The translations under genes and the position numbers were made by a program. The notes under the pieces were generated by a model, which worked only from the letters and a program-made list of their open reading frames with translations, searched no databases and was not told the origin of the DNA. Shown here in pieces: positions 35,105 through 43,271 of a stretch of 64,000 nucleotides of DNA (its first letter is position 1; every line of letters begins with the position of its first letter). Origin of the DNA: Paenibacillus_Z sp042653205 (GTDB lineage Bacteria; Bacillota; Bacilli; Paenibacillales; Paenibacillaceae); assembly GCF_042653205.1 (NCBI RefSeq), contig NZ_JBHSHY010000001.1, positions 434,001-498,000 on the forward strand, read 5' to 3'.

Positions 35105-35650
35105 TTACAACCTCCCTGTCGGTAGATTTGCGTTTACGGATCGGGCATCGTCCAGCGGTCCGATGCGATACAACAGCTCCGCATCATGGACCGTTTCGCT
35201 TGGAAATAACGTCTCCCGGTAGTGCTCGGCCGTGCGGCATCGGGTTCCGAAGTCTTCGGCTAGCCGAAGGAACAGCCGGCGCGAGGGCTGATTGCCAGGA
35301 CCGACCGTCGCTTCGACGTACCGAATGCCGGACAATGCCTCTCGCTCCAACAGATGACGGAGCAGCCGCCTGCCGACGCCCGCGCCCTGGAAGTCCGGGT
35401 GCACGCCGATCTGCCAGACGAACAGCGTATCGGGCTCCGCCGGCTTGCGGAAGGCTGTCGCGAAGCCGGCCAGGCGATCAGCGAGGCTCGCGACCGCGCA
35501 TGTATCCGCGAATATGTCGCACATCATCAAGTACGCATAGACGGAATTCGCGTCCAGCATCTTGGTCTCGGCCGCAAGCCGCCAGATCGCCGCGCCGTCC
35601 GTGACATGCGGCCTGCGGAAGGTCAGGTTCGATACGTTCGGAATCTTCAA
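35105..35650 (-). CDS. ectA: L-2,4-diaminobutyrate N-acetyltransferase
   Basis: This 181-residue GNAT-fold enzyme acetylates diaminobutyrate at the gamma amino group with acetyl-CoA. Family features are FRRPHVTDGAAIWRLAAE, LDANSVYAYLMMCDIFADTC, the acetyl-CoA loop QIGVHPDFQGAGVGRRLL, and YVEATVGPGNQPSRRLFLRL. The ATG overlaps the stop of the ATPase gene ehuA by ATGA, which joins transport and synthesis genes in one transcript. Confidence 0.95.
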   Translation of the reverse strand: MKIPNVSNLTFRRPHVTDGAAIWRLAAETKMLDANSVYAYLMMCDIFADTCAVASLADRLAGFATAFRKPAEPDTLFVWQIGVHPDFQGAGVGRRLLRHLLEREALSGIRYVEATVGPGNQPSRRLFLRLAEDFGTRCRTAEHYRETLFPSETVHDAELLYRIGPLDDARSVNANLPTGRL

Positions 35651-36522
35651 TAGCCGCCGTTCCCTTCGTGGAGCGATCGCAGATTCGCGCCGAAGCGCTT
35701 CAGAAACGCCCGCAGCCGTTCGCTCTGCGGATTCTCGAATATCGCCGAAGGCGGTCCCTCCTCGACGATGCGCCCGCCGTCGCCGAAGATGACGCGATCC
35801 GCCACGTCCCGCGCGAAATCCATCTCATGCGTAATCAGCATCATGGCCATGTCCCCTTCGGCCGCGATTTCCTTGATGACGCCGAGCACCTCCCCGACCA
35901 GCTCCGGATCGAGCGCCGAGGTCACTTCGTCGAATACCATAATCTTGGGCTGCATGACCAGCGCCCTGGCGATCGCGACGCGCTGTTTCTGCCCGCCCGA
36001 CAGCCGCGACGGATAATCGTCCAGCTTGTCGGCCAGACCGACCTTGCGCAGCATCGCGATCGCGCGATCATGCGCTTCTTGCTTCGTTAGGCCCAGCACC
36101 GCGCGCGGGGCCAGCGTGACGTTATCGAGCACCTTCAGATGCGGGAATAAATTGAAGTGCTGAAAGACCATGCCGATGCTTCCGCGCATCCGGCGCAGAT
36201 GCTTGGCGTCCGCCCGCACGATGCGGCCCGATTTGTCCGTCATGTCCCACAGCGATTCGCCGTCGATCCAGATCCGGCCGCTCGTCGGTTCCTCCAGCGT
36301 CATCAGCATGCGGCCGAGCGTTGTTTTGCCCGATCCGCTTGGCCCGATCAGCGCGAGCTTCTCCCCGGGCCGCATCGTCAAGTCGATGCCCTTGATGACT
36401 TCCAGTTCTCCGTAGCGTTTCGTGACGCGTTCGAAGCGTACGAGCGCCGAGGCCGGCTCCGCGGCCTTGACCGGTTGTTCGAGTTCGTCCTCCGCTGCCT
36501 CCGGAATGAATAGTCCGTTCAT
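35647..36522 (-). CDS. ehuA: Ectoine/hydroxyectoine ABC transporter ATP-binding protein
   Basis: This is a 291-residue ATPase of the polar amino-acid transporter class. It shows Walker A GPSGSGKTTLGRML, Q-loop VFQHFNLFPHLKVLDN, signature LSGGQKQRVAIARAL and Walker B IMVFDEVTSALDPELVGE. An unusual 25-residue N-terminal extension rich in Glu/Ala/Pro (IPEAAEDELEQPVKAAEPAS) precedes the domain. The ehu assignment rests on the operon: it follows ehuB, ehuC and ehuD and is coupled to ectA. Confidence 0.9.
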   Translation of the reverse strand: MNGLFIPEAAEDELEQPVKAAEPASALVRFERVTKRYGELEVIKGIDLTMRPGEKLALIGPSGSGKTTLGRMLMTLEEPTSGRIWIDGESLWDMTDKSGRIVRADAKHLRRMRGSIGMVFQHFNLFPHLKVLDNVTLAPRAVLGLTKQEAHDRAIAMLRKVGLADKLDDYPSRLSGGQKQRVAIARALVMQPKIMVFDEVTSALDPELVGEVLGVIKEIAAEGDMAMMLITHEMDFARDVADRVIFGDGGRIVEEGPPSAIFENPQSERLRAFLKRFGANLRSLHEGNGGY

Positions 36523-36532
36523 GCGTTACCTC

Positions 36533-36566
36533 CTAACCGGCTGCGCGCCCTAACCGGCTGCGCGCC
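36533..36566. repeat. 17-bp tandem duplication over the ehuD stop codon
   Basis: CTAACCGGCTGCGCGCC occurs twice without a gap (36533-36549 and 36550-36566). On the coding strand the unit GGCGCGCAGCCGGTTAG contains the ehuD stop codon, so the stop and last codons are copied between ehuD and the ribosome site of ehuA. Confidence 0.9.
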
Positions 36567-37212
36567 GTTTTAGCCGCTTCTCGATTCTGGCGATGCCGTA
36601 GGCCAGCGCCAGGCTGAGCGCCAGGAACAAAATGCCCGCGATCGTGTACGGCTCGAAGACCCGGTACGTGACCGAGGCGGTATTCTTGGCGGTAAGCAGC
36701 ACCTCCACGAGCGTAATCGCCGACAGCGTAGGCGTTTCCTTCAAGATCACGATCAAATAATTGCCCATGACCGGGATAATCGGCGGCACGGCCTGGGGCA
36801 GTACGACCGATACCCAGGTCCGGGTCCGCGAGAGGTTCAGCGCCTTCGCCGCTTCCCATTGTCCGCGGGGCACGGCATCGATGCCGGAACGGTAGACTTC
36901 GGATAAGTAGGCGCCATAGTGTAGTCCGAGGCCGATGACGCCCGTCGCGAACGCCGACAGCGACAGCGGGGTCAACATCGGCAAGCTGTAGTATAGAAAG
37001 AACAACTGCACGAGCAGCGGCGTACTTCGGATAAACTCGACGATTCCCCGAATTGCGAGACGCACCGGCGCGAAGCGGGTTCGGCCGAGAATCGCGAAGC
37101 CCATGCCGATACAGGCGGCCGCCGCGAATCCGGCCAGCGTCGCGGCGATCGTAACTAGGAAGGCGCGAAGCAGCTCGGGCAGCACGTCAAGCGCGTACGA
37201 CCAGTCCCACAA
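36550..37212 (-). CDS. ehuD: Ectoine/hydroxyectoine ABC transporter permease EhuD
   Basis: This is a 220-residue permease of the HisM/GlnP class with about five helices. Conserved parts are VRLAIRGIVEFIRSTPLLVQLFFLYYSLP, the EAA loop in GIDAVPRGQWEAAKALNLSRTRTW, and VLPQAVPPIIPVMGNYLIVILKETPTLSAITLVEVL. It should pair with EhuC to form the channel. It is 6 bp after ehuC. Its stop codon lies in a 17-bp tandem duplication. Confidence 0.9.
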   Translation of the reverse strand: MWDWSYALDVLPELLRAFLVTIAATLAGFAAAACIGMGFAILGRTRFAPVRLAIRGIVEFIRSTPLLVQLFFLYYSLPMLTPLSLSAFATGVIGLGLHYGAYLSEVYRSGIDAVPRGQWEAAKALNLSRTRTWVSVVLPQAVPPIIPVMGNYLIVILKETPTLSAITLVEVLLTAKNTASVTYRVFEPYTIAGILFLALSLALAYGIARIEKRLKRRAAG

Positions 37213-37218
37213 GACCGT

Positions 37219-37869
37219 TCACCTCCATTCCGAAAACTTGCGTTCGAGGACCCGCACTGTGACGATCATGCATGCCGACAGCAGAAAATAAAGCAGCAGC
37301 AGCAAGCCGAAGATGGCCGGCGTCCACGAATAATAATTATTGCGCAGCACCATCGCCTGGTAGGTCAGGTCCGCCAGCGTGATGAAATAGATCAACGATG
37401 TCGACTTCAGCAGCTCGATCATCAGATTGCCCATCGGCGGCAGCATCCGCACGAATGCCTGGGGGAGTATGACCAGCCGCAGCCGCTGCAGCGGCGTCAA
37501 GTTCAAGGCGGTCGACGCTTCCAGTTGTCCTTTCGGAACGGCTTCGACCGCGCTTCTTACGATTTCGGCGCCATAGGCGCCGATATTCAGACCGATCGCA
37601 AGCACCGCCGACAGGAGCTTCGACAGACCGATTCCCGCGAAGGGAAGCGCGAAGTACAACCAAAACAACAAAATAAGCAAGGAAACGGCCCGAAATACTT
37701 GGATATACGTCCGGCATACGACCCGAACGGCCGTGATTCGCGACAGACTCCCGAGTCCGGCGAGGCCGGATAGCAGGAGCGCCAGCACGGCTGACAGCAG
37801 CGCAACCTTAATCGTAATGCCAATCCCGCTCGCCATTAACGGCAGCCAATTTACCCCGTGCATGGCCAT
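37219..37869 (-). CDS. ehuC: Ectoine/hydroxyectoine ABC transporter permease EhuC
   Basis: This is a 216-residue permease of the same class. It shows YIQVFRAVSLLILLFWLYFALP, the EAA loop VEAVPKGQLEASTALNLTPLQRLR, and LPQAFVRMLPPMGNLMIELLKSTSLIYFITLADLTYQA. In this class the usual RGTPLL at the first segment appears here as RAVSLLILLF. It lies 1 bp from ehuB and 6 bp from ehuD. Confidence 0.9.
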   Translation of the reverse strand: MAMHGVNWLPLMASGIGITIKVALLSAVLALLLSGLAGLGSLSRITAVRVVCRTYIQVFRAVSLLILLFWLYFALPFAGIGLSKLLSAVLAIGLNIGAYGAEIVRSAVEAVPKGQLEASTALNLTPLQRLRLVILPQAFVRMLPPMGNLMIELLKSTSLIYFITLADLTYQAMVLRNNYYSWTPAIFGLLLLLYFLLSACMIVTVRVLERKFSEWR

Positions 37870-37870
37870 G

Positions 37871-38788
37871 CTACCCGGCGCACAGCTCTGCTGCCTTGGC
37901 GTCTCCCGGCAGCTCCTGCTCCGTAAAGCCGAATTGCTTCAAGATCGTGAGCAGTTCCCCCGAGGATTTCATCTGCTCAAGCTCGGCATTGTAGGCGTCC
38001 CTGAAGGACGTATCCGCCGTGCGGAAAGCCGTTGCTCCGTAACCCCGAACGCTCTTGCCGTCCACGAGCGGCTGCTCGAAATCCATCACCCGCTCCAGCT
38101 TGGGGTCTCCCGCGGCATCCAGCCGGGATTGAAGCGCCGGGCCTGTCATCGTAATGGCGTCCGCTCTTCCGGATTGCAGCGCGCTGAGCGCCGCATCCTG
38201 ATCCGGCACGATCACCATTTGCTTCTCGGCCACGCCGGAAGCTTTCAAATAGCCGATTTCGATGGCACCCGCCATCACGGCGACTTTGGCTTTCGCATTG
38301 TCCGCGACCGCTTGGTAGCTCGTCAGCTTCAGCGGATTGCCGGCTTGGACGGCCAAGCCTTCCCCGATGCTGTACTCGGGATTCGCGAATGCCACTGCCT
38401 GGCATCGCTCGGGATTGATGAACATGCCGGCCGTTATCAGATCGAACCGCTCCGCCTGCAGCCCGGCGATTAACGAGGAGAACTCCGTCAGCTCGCCGCG
38501 AATTTCGTTAATGCCGAGCCGCTTCAGGACGGCTCTGGCGATTTCGACCGCCTCTCCCGTAAGCTCGCCGTCGGCTGTCTTGTACGCGTACGGATTCTCG
38601 TTCGCGAAACCGACGGTCGCATAACCCTGCGCTTTCAGCTTCTCCAGGATGCTGTCGGACGCCTCCCCCCCGTTGCCCGATTCCGCGTTTCCCGCCGCGC
38701 CGGCAGCCGGCTCGTCGTCCGTCTTCGAACCGCACGCGCTAAGCAGCAGCAAGGGAAGAACCAGTAGAATCAACCACTTTCCTCTCAC
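37871..38788 (-). CDS. ehuB: Ectoine/hydroxyectoine-binding lipoprotein EhuB
   Basis: This is a 305-residue family 3 solute-binding lipoprotein. The signal peptide WLILLVLPLLLLSACGSK ends in lipobox LSAC and is followed by a Gly/Ala/Glu linker. The mature protein has GYATVGFANENPYAYKTADGELTGEAVEIARAVLKRLGI and the EhuB-like ERFDLITAGMFINPERCQAVAFANPEYSIGEGLAV. It traps ectoine or hydroxyectoine outside the cell. The start is GTG at 38788 with a weak ribosome site. It heads the nine-gene uptake/synthesis operon. Confidence 0.9.
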   Translation of the reverse strand: MRGKWLILLVLPLLLLSACGSKTDDEPAAGAAGNAESGNGGEASDSILEKLKAQGYATVGFANENPYAYKTADGELTGEAVEIARAVLKRLGINEIRGELTEFSSLIAGLQAERFDLITAGMFINPERCQAVAFANPEYSIGEGLAVQAGNPLKLTSYQAVADNAKAKVAVMAGAIEIGYLKASGVAEKQMVIVPDQDAALSALQSGRADAITMTGPALQSRLDAAGDPKLERVMDFEQPLVDGKSVRGYGATAFRTADTSFRDAYNAELEQMKSSGELLTILKQFGFTEQELPGDAKAAELCAG

Positions 38789-39273
38789 GCATTCTCACGA
38801 CCTTTCCTAAAGTTTTTCGACACTTACAAGGCTACCACCATTTGGCACCTGGGGTCATTTCCAGAATTGTAAGATAATTCAGCTTATTCTAGGTTAACTT
38901 GATCTCAATGGCAGTCACCGGCCTCTATCGCCAAATCCCTCCCATTTCCTCCCGGATGATTGCGACGAGGGCGATTTACAGCACGGTTGTTTTATGTTAA
39001 TAAGTTTTCCTTATAATAAAATGAGCGATTATATTAATATTCATTAGATAAATTTCACTTATAACACTGGTATTCCCCTCTTCGCCAAACCGCCGGTCCT
39101 TCTTCCATATCGCCGTAGGAATGCTCTCAGCATGGATAACGGCGCTTCCATTCTATAACGGCTGTAAGATAATACGAACTTCTTCTCATCTTCTTCAAGG
39201 CAGTCGAATACGATTAAACGATCATCCGGAACCCCATTGGAAGGAGAGATGTCCTATTCAGGGGATGTCATAC
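38789..39273. other. AT-rich intergenic region with divergent promoters of the ectoine operon and the propeller gene
   Basis: No gene was found in these 485 bp. About 38985-39070 is much more AT-rich than the surroundings. On the plus strand TATAAT occurs at 39012-39017, with a possible TTGTTT 19 bp upstream. The ectoine promoter must lie at the left end, but no clean -35/-10 pair could be assigned; TTACAAT on the minus strand near 38865-38875 is a candidate -10. Confidence 0.4.
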
Positions 39274-40335
39274 ATGATGACCAATATGACAGCAAGTAAC
39301 CAAATCGTAGCATTTTATAGAGAAATGAATGGAACGTTGACGTATGTTGGCACATTCCCCACCTTCGGAACCGGCACGGGTACAAGGGAAGTCTCTGCTG
39401 CTACGGCAAACGACGGCATCGATCCCCTGGCTTCGCAAGACTCCCTCGCCTTATCCCCTGATGGGCGCTATCTCTTTGCGGTTAATGCGGGCAGCAACAG
39501 TATCAGCAGCTTCAAGATCGGCAATAATGGCGTACCGATTCTGGTCGATGTTCGGCCGTCCGGCGGTGTGCAGCCTAATAGCATGAGCGTGCTGGGCAAC
39601 CTGCTTTATGTGTCCCATGTTGGAAATGCCGCTAACGACTTCGCATCCAATCTCACGGGATTTCTGATCAATAATAACGGACGACTGTATCCGATTCCCG
39701 GCGCGACCCACAGCCTCAGTACCGTCAATGCGCAGCCTTCGCAAGTGTTATTCAATCTTGACGGCAGTAAGCTCGTCGTGTCGGAACTATCTACGAATCA
39801 TCTCAGCGTATTTCAAGTGAATCACGACGGTTCGCTCATGGGTCCGATAATCAACACAGCTAGCGGAACGCTCCCATTCGGTTCGCTGTTCCTATCATCC
39901 GGGGTCTTGCTGGTGACCGAAGCAGGCACCAGCGCGCTTTCCTCGTATGCATTGAGCCCCGATGGAAGCCTAAACGCGATCAGCGGATCCGTACCGAATG
40001 GCCAAATGACGTCATGTTGGGTCGCGGCCGCGCGGAACGAACAATTCGCTTATACCTCGAATACCTTAAGCGGAACCATTGCGATTTATCGTATCGCGTC
40101 TAATGGCGAAGTAAATTTCATTCGTAATGTCCCCAGCACGCCTGCGGGTACCCCGACAGGGCTTCCAATTGATATTCGAACAAGTAAGGACGGCCGATTT
40201 TGTTACGTACTTAACGGGAATCAAGGCACGATATCCGTTTTTCAGATCGAGGACGACGGCAGCCTCGGACATCTGCAAGTCGCCGCTTGGACGAAGCTTC
40301 CTTACTTCGGGTCGCAAGGGTTGGCCGTGCTTTGA
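39274..40335 (+). CDS. Seven-bladed beta-propeller, lactonase (6-phosphogluconolactonase-like) family
   Basis: This is a 353-residue protein made of repeated propeller blades. The repeats are marked by DSLALSPDGRYLFAVNAGSNSISSFKIG, SQVLFNLDGSKLVVSELSTNHLSVFQV, SSYALSPDGSLNAISGS and IDIRTSKDGRFCYVLNGNQGTISVFQIEDDGSL. This is the YncE/lactonase pattern, but no enzyme activity can be read from it, and no signal peptide is seen from this start. The start at 39274 follows AGGGG by nine bases. An earlier ATG at 39265 or 39121 is possible; the region before 39250 lacks coding character. Confidence 0.75.
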   Translation: MMTNMTASNQIVAFYREMNGTLTYVGTFPTFGTGTGTREVSAATANDGIDPLASQDSLALSPDGRYLFAVNAGSNSISSFKIGNNGVPILVDVRPSGGVQPNSMSVLGNLLYVSHVGNAANDFASNLTGFLINNNGRLYPIPGATHSLSTVNAQPSQVLFNLDGSKLVVSELSTNHLSVFQVNHDGSLMGPIINTASGTLPFGSLFLSSGVLLVTEAGTSALSSYALSPDGSLNAISGSVPNGQMTSCWVAAARNEQFAYTSNTLSGTIAIYRIASNGEVNFIRNVPSTPAGTPTGLPIDIRTSKDGRFCYVLNGNQGTISVFQIEDDGSLGHLQVAAWTKLPYFGSQGLAVL

Positions 40336-40398
40336 CTCCAGGCGTGATTTTGAAACGACCTGGTATTCACGCTCGCAATTGCAATCCGCGTACACGGT

Positions 40399-40436
40399 GA
40401 AAAAGGCCGCTTCCCTGGTGGAAAGCAGCCTTTTTC
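40399..40436. terminator. Bidirectional terminator between the propeller and MFS genes
   Basis: GAAAAAGGC...GCCTTTTTC arms enclose an additional GCTT/AAGC pairing. A- and T-tracts lie on both sides, between convergent genes. Confidence 0.75.
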
Positions 40437-40494
40437 AATGTAGACAGCGATATCGGTGATACTCTACTTACCAATCCATGCAATGCGGAAATGA

Positions 40495-41550
40495 TTAATG
40501 CACGCCGCCCGATGCGCTGATGCGTTCGCCCGTCAACCACGATGCTTCATCCGAGGCCAGGAAGACCACAGTCGGCGTAATATCTTCCGGACGCCCGAAA
40601 CGACCGCCCAGCGGCGTAGACGCGGCAAGCGCCTTGCCTGCATCGCTTGCGACGAATCCGGCGTTGCCCTCCGTATCGCTATTGCCAAAAACGAATACAA
40701 GCAGATAAATCAGAACCGCGAACAAAGGGTATACTATAGCTGCTTGTTGAGGTTTGTGGCTAAGCCATTTACCGGCAAGAATATTGCCTATAATTCCGGT
40801 TAAACCAAATAAAATCAACATCAAACTAATTTGATTGGACGACATGCGGGTAACGGTGCTCAAGTATTCCGCGAAGTAGCTGTAGACCGCATACATGCCG
40901 GAAACAACAAAAATCACCGCGCCAAGACTGATCCAAATAATAGGCTTTCGCATGACCTTAATTTGTTCTCCATAGGATTGTCTGCCTGTTACGGGCATTG
41001 AAGGGATAAAGAATAACATCGTCAAGAACGTGATGGCATTGACGATGGCAAAGAAAGTCATGGCATACGCAAGCGATGAAATATCCGCAATAAACGAAGT
41101 TATCGGGATCCCGATGACCATTCCTGCCGTTAACCCCATAAATACTTTAGCAATTGCTTTAGGCGCCTGAGCTTGACTGACTGAAGCAGCTGCGGTTGTG
41201 AATGCGGCCGAAAAGTACACAGGGTGCAGGAACGCAGGCACAACCCGGAAAACCAATGCAACCGTGAAATTCGAAGCAAAAATGGATACGATGTTAGCCA
41301 TAACGAAAACGGCAACTACAAACAACATTGCATGCTTCCGGTTTACCCCGGAAAACAATAACGGAAGAAATAATCCCGAGATCGCCACAGCTAATGCAAA
41401 AAGGCTCACAAGCAAACCGGCTTGCGATGCGCTCACCTGAAAGTGCTCTGCGATTTGCGGCAAAATACCGATTACGCCCATTTCGGTATTGATGATGCCG
41501 AAGATCCCGAAAGCCAAGATAGAGATGATCAATGATGTCGATGTTTTCAT
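40495..41550 (-). pseudogene. Truncated MFS transporter fused to an SDR C-terminal remnant
   Basis: This is a 351-residue open frame made of two unrelated pieces. Residues 1 to about 289 are a major-facilitator transporter (AraJ/PbuE/DHA1 type: INTEMGVIGILPQIAEHFQVSAS, GLTAGMVIGIPITSFI) ending after about nine of twelve helices. From about residue 292 the sequence becomes the end of a short-chain dehydrogenase (GKALAASTPLGGRFGRPEDI, VVFLASDEASWLTGERISAS). The join is near 40660-40690. A deletion linking neighbouring MFS and SDR genes explains this best. The transporter is probably non-functional. It is divergent from an ArsR-type regulator. Confidence 0.8.
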
Positions 41551-41693
41551 TTGCTCCCCCTCCCGTTAGTTCGACACTTGTAAAAGTATCGTACTTAATA
41601 ATGCAAGGTTAGGACCCGTTTGTCAATATGTTATTTAGATACTCATCCAACTATCTGTTGGAAAAGATGTCGACATCCTCCGCAATGAACGGA

Positions 41694-41723
41694 TTGACCC
41701 CCATAGTTAGATGGATATATAAT
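41694..41723 (+). promoter_or_regulatory. Promoter of the ArsR-family gene
   Basis: There is a -35 TTGACC (41694-41699) and a -10 TATAAT (41718-41723) with 18 bp between. AGATGGATAT just before the -10 partly mirrors ATCCAACTATCT at 41645-41656, a possible operator pair. Confidence 0.55.
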
Positions 41724-41752
41724 TTTATAAAGATAAACTTGGAGGTGAATGT

Positions 41753-42040
41753 ATGACTGAAATATCCGATCAACAATTTGCAAGGATTTCTCGAGCGCTC
41801 GCTGAACCGAGACGTTATCAGATGCTGAAAGAGATCAGTTCCTGTACCGAACCGATGCCTTGCAGCGTGCTGCAAGAAAAACACAACGTCAGCCCCGCCA
41901 CGGTGTCTCATCATCTTAAAGAACTCGAAATTGCGGGTCTCATTCATAATATCCGTGAAGGTAAATATATGAGTCTTGTTTTTCAACCGGATGTTCTGCG
42001 TGCCTATACGGATAAACTTTCGGAGATTTCAAATCGTTAA
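41753..42040 (+). CDS. ArsR-family HTH regulator
   Basis: This is a 95-residue winged-helix protein: FARISRALAEPRRYQMLKEI, then the recognition helix region LQEKHNVSPATVSHHLKELEIAGLI and wing NIREGKYMSLVF. It lacks the classical ELCVCDL metal site, although EISSCTEPMPCSVLQ contains two cysteines that could sense oxidants or metal. It is divergent from the MFS/SDR fusion. In related genomes such regulators stand next to MFS and SDR genes, so it probably controlled both before the deletion. Confidence 0.88.
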   Translation: MTEISDQQFARISRALAEPRRYQMLKEISSCTEPMPCSVLQEKHNVSPATVSHHLKELEIAGLIHNIREGKYMSLVFQPDVLRAYTDKLSEISNR

Positions 42041-42055
42041 TACTGGAAACAGTAA

Positions 42056-42094
42056 AAAGACGCCTGTGAAAGAGTTAACAGGCGTCTTTATTAT
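42056..42094 (+). terminator. Terminator of the ArsR-family gene
   Basis: AAAGACGCCTGT...ACAGGCGTCTTT hairpin followed by ATTATT, 15 bp after the stop codon. Confidence 0.8.
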
Positions 42095-42270
42095 TGCAGT
42101 TCGTTTCGAAACTTGCAGTCCCCCCGAATTCACTGTCCTCAAGCAATCAGCCGTGTAATCTCCTCGTCATCGGCCCTTAACTATATTGTAACTTTTGACC
42201 CACGCGAATGAATTAAGATCATATTCATAAGGAATCGCTACAATACTTGACGACGACGAGGTGTCTACTC

Positions 42271-42870
42271 ATGAATCGCATATCAAACCGCAAAAAACTT
42301 CGCATATGGTCCGTTATCGGCCTCGCTGCTGCCATCATCACCCTCGGTGTGCTGGCTTCCGTTATTCCGGCGCATGCGGAGAACGAGGCAAAGCCCGTCG
42401 CGCAATCCGCTACAACGATAGATAACGGGCGAATCAAGGATATTCTGGTGCTGGCGAAGCAAGGCAAGGTGCAAGGCAGCGACTTCGTGTCCGGAAAAAC
42501 GAACATCGACGAGGTTCACAACCTTTGGGGCGCTTCGGAAGATCTAGGCAATGGTTACGAGAGATATGATCTCAGCATGGGCAAGGGCGCGTACGATCTC
42601 GGGGTCAGCAGCAAATCCGGCATCGTTTACGATCTTCGTTATTATTTTCCGCCGACCGACCCGTCGAGAGGCCTCAGCCAATTCACGTTCAATGCCGTCA
42701 TCGCCGCGCTCGGCATGCCGAAAGCCGTCACATTCAACGACAACGACCAGATCTACGTGTATGCGGCGGGCAATCGTCAAGTGAAGTTCGTCGGCTCGAA
42801 AACGGATCCAGCAGGAAAAGCGGCGACAATCCGCTACATCGACGTCTATTCGCCGAAAGCCGATGACTGA
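42271..42870 (+). CDS. YjgB-like secreted protein (DUF4309)
   Basis: This is a 199-residue protein with an N-terminal membrane or signal segment (LRIWSVIGLAAAIITLGVLASVIPAHAE, likely cut after AHA). The mature domain resembles the YjgB/DUF4309 family: IKDILVLAKQGKVQGSDFVSGKT, VHNLWGASEDL, YDLGVSSKSGIVYDLRYYFPP and VIAALGMPKAV. The function of the family is unknown. The start at 42271 follows GAGGTG by eight bases. A perfect terminator follows the gene. Confidence 0.75.
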   Translation: MNRISNRKKLRIWSVIGLAAAIITLGVLASVIPAHAENEAKPVAQSATTIDNGRIKDILVLAKQGKVQGSDFVSGKTNIDEVHNLWGASEDLGNGYERYDLSMGKGAYDLGVSSKSGIVYDLRYYFPPTDPSRGLSQFTFNAVIAALGMPKAVTFNDNDQIYVYAAGNRQVKFVGSKTDPAGKAATIRYIDVYSPKADD

Positions 42871-42946
42871 ATGCGAAGCGTTGCGTTAATGCCCGGCAGA
42901 ACTTGATGCTTGATGCTTCGTGTCTTCTCCCCTATGCGCATACCAA

Positions 42947-42981
42947 CGAAGGCAGCTCAATTGAGCTGCCTTCGAGTTTTT
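42947..42981 (+). terminator. Terminator of the yjgB-like gene
   Basis: The perfect palindrome CGAAGGCAGCTCAA/TTGAGCTGCCTTCG is followed by GAGTTTTT. Confidence 0.85.
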
Positions 42982-43145
42982 CGTTGAACGGGCGTTTCCG
43001 TTGATCTACGCTTTTGCTCCTTCGAATGGTCTTCATCCAGCCATTCCAGCTCGTTAACAGTGGAGTCTAGCCTTTGCGGCGATTGAACTTCCTGCTTCAC
43101 GCATTTCCTCGCCGGCGGCGTGCTCCGTTTGCGTTGTTTATTCAC
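42957..43145 (-). CDS. Doubtful small basic hypothetical protein
   Basis: This is a 62-residue, Lys/Arg/Glu-rich frame starting with GTG (MNKQRKRSTPPARKC) with no clear ribosome site. Its stop codon lies inside the terminator hairpin of the convergent yjgB-like gene. No family is recognised. It could be a real small protein, but composition and context are weak. Nothing else was seen in 42982-43271. Confidence 0.25.
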   Translation of the reverse strand: MNKQRKRSTPPARKCVKQEVQSPQRLDSTVNELEWLDEDHSKEQKRRSTETPVQRKTRRQLN

Positions 43146-43271
43146 GCTTTTCCACTCGCCCTTCCGCGTTGTTACGCTATCCGAAATTAAAATATGCCAA
43201 GACGCGGGGACTGGACTGGGTTCTTTGAAACCGACGGTTTCATATGGTGTATACGGAGAACTTGGCTGGAC

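Noticed and set aside
39121..39273. N-terminal extension of the beta-propeller gene
   Set aside because: It has no ribosome site at 39121, unlike 39274, and the encoded 51 residues lack propeller or signal-peptide character.
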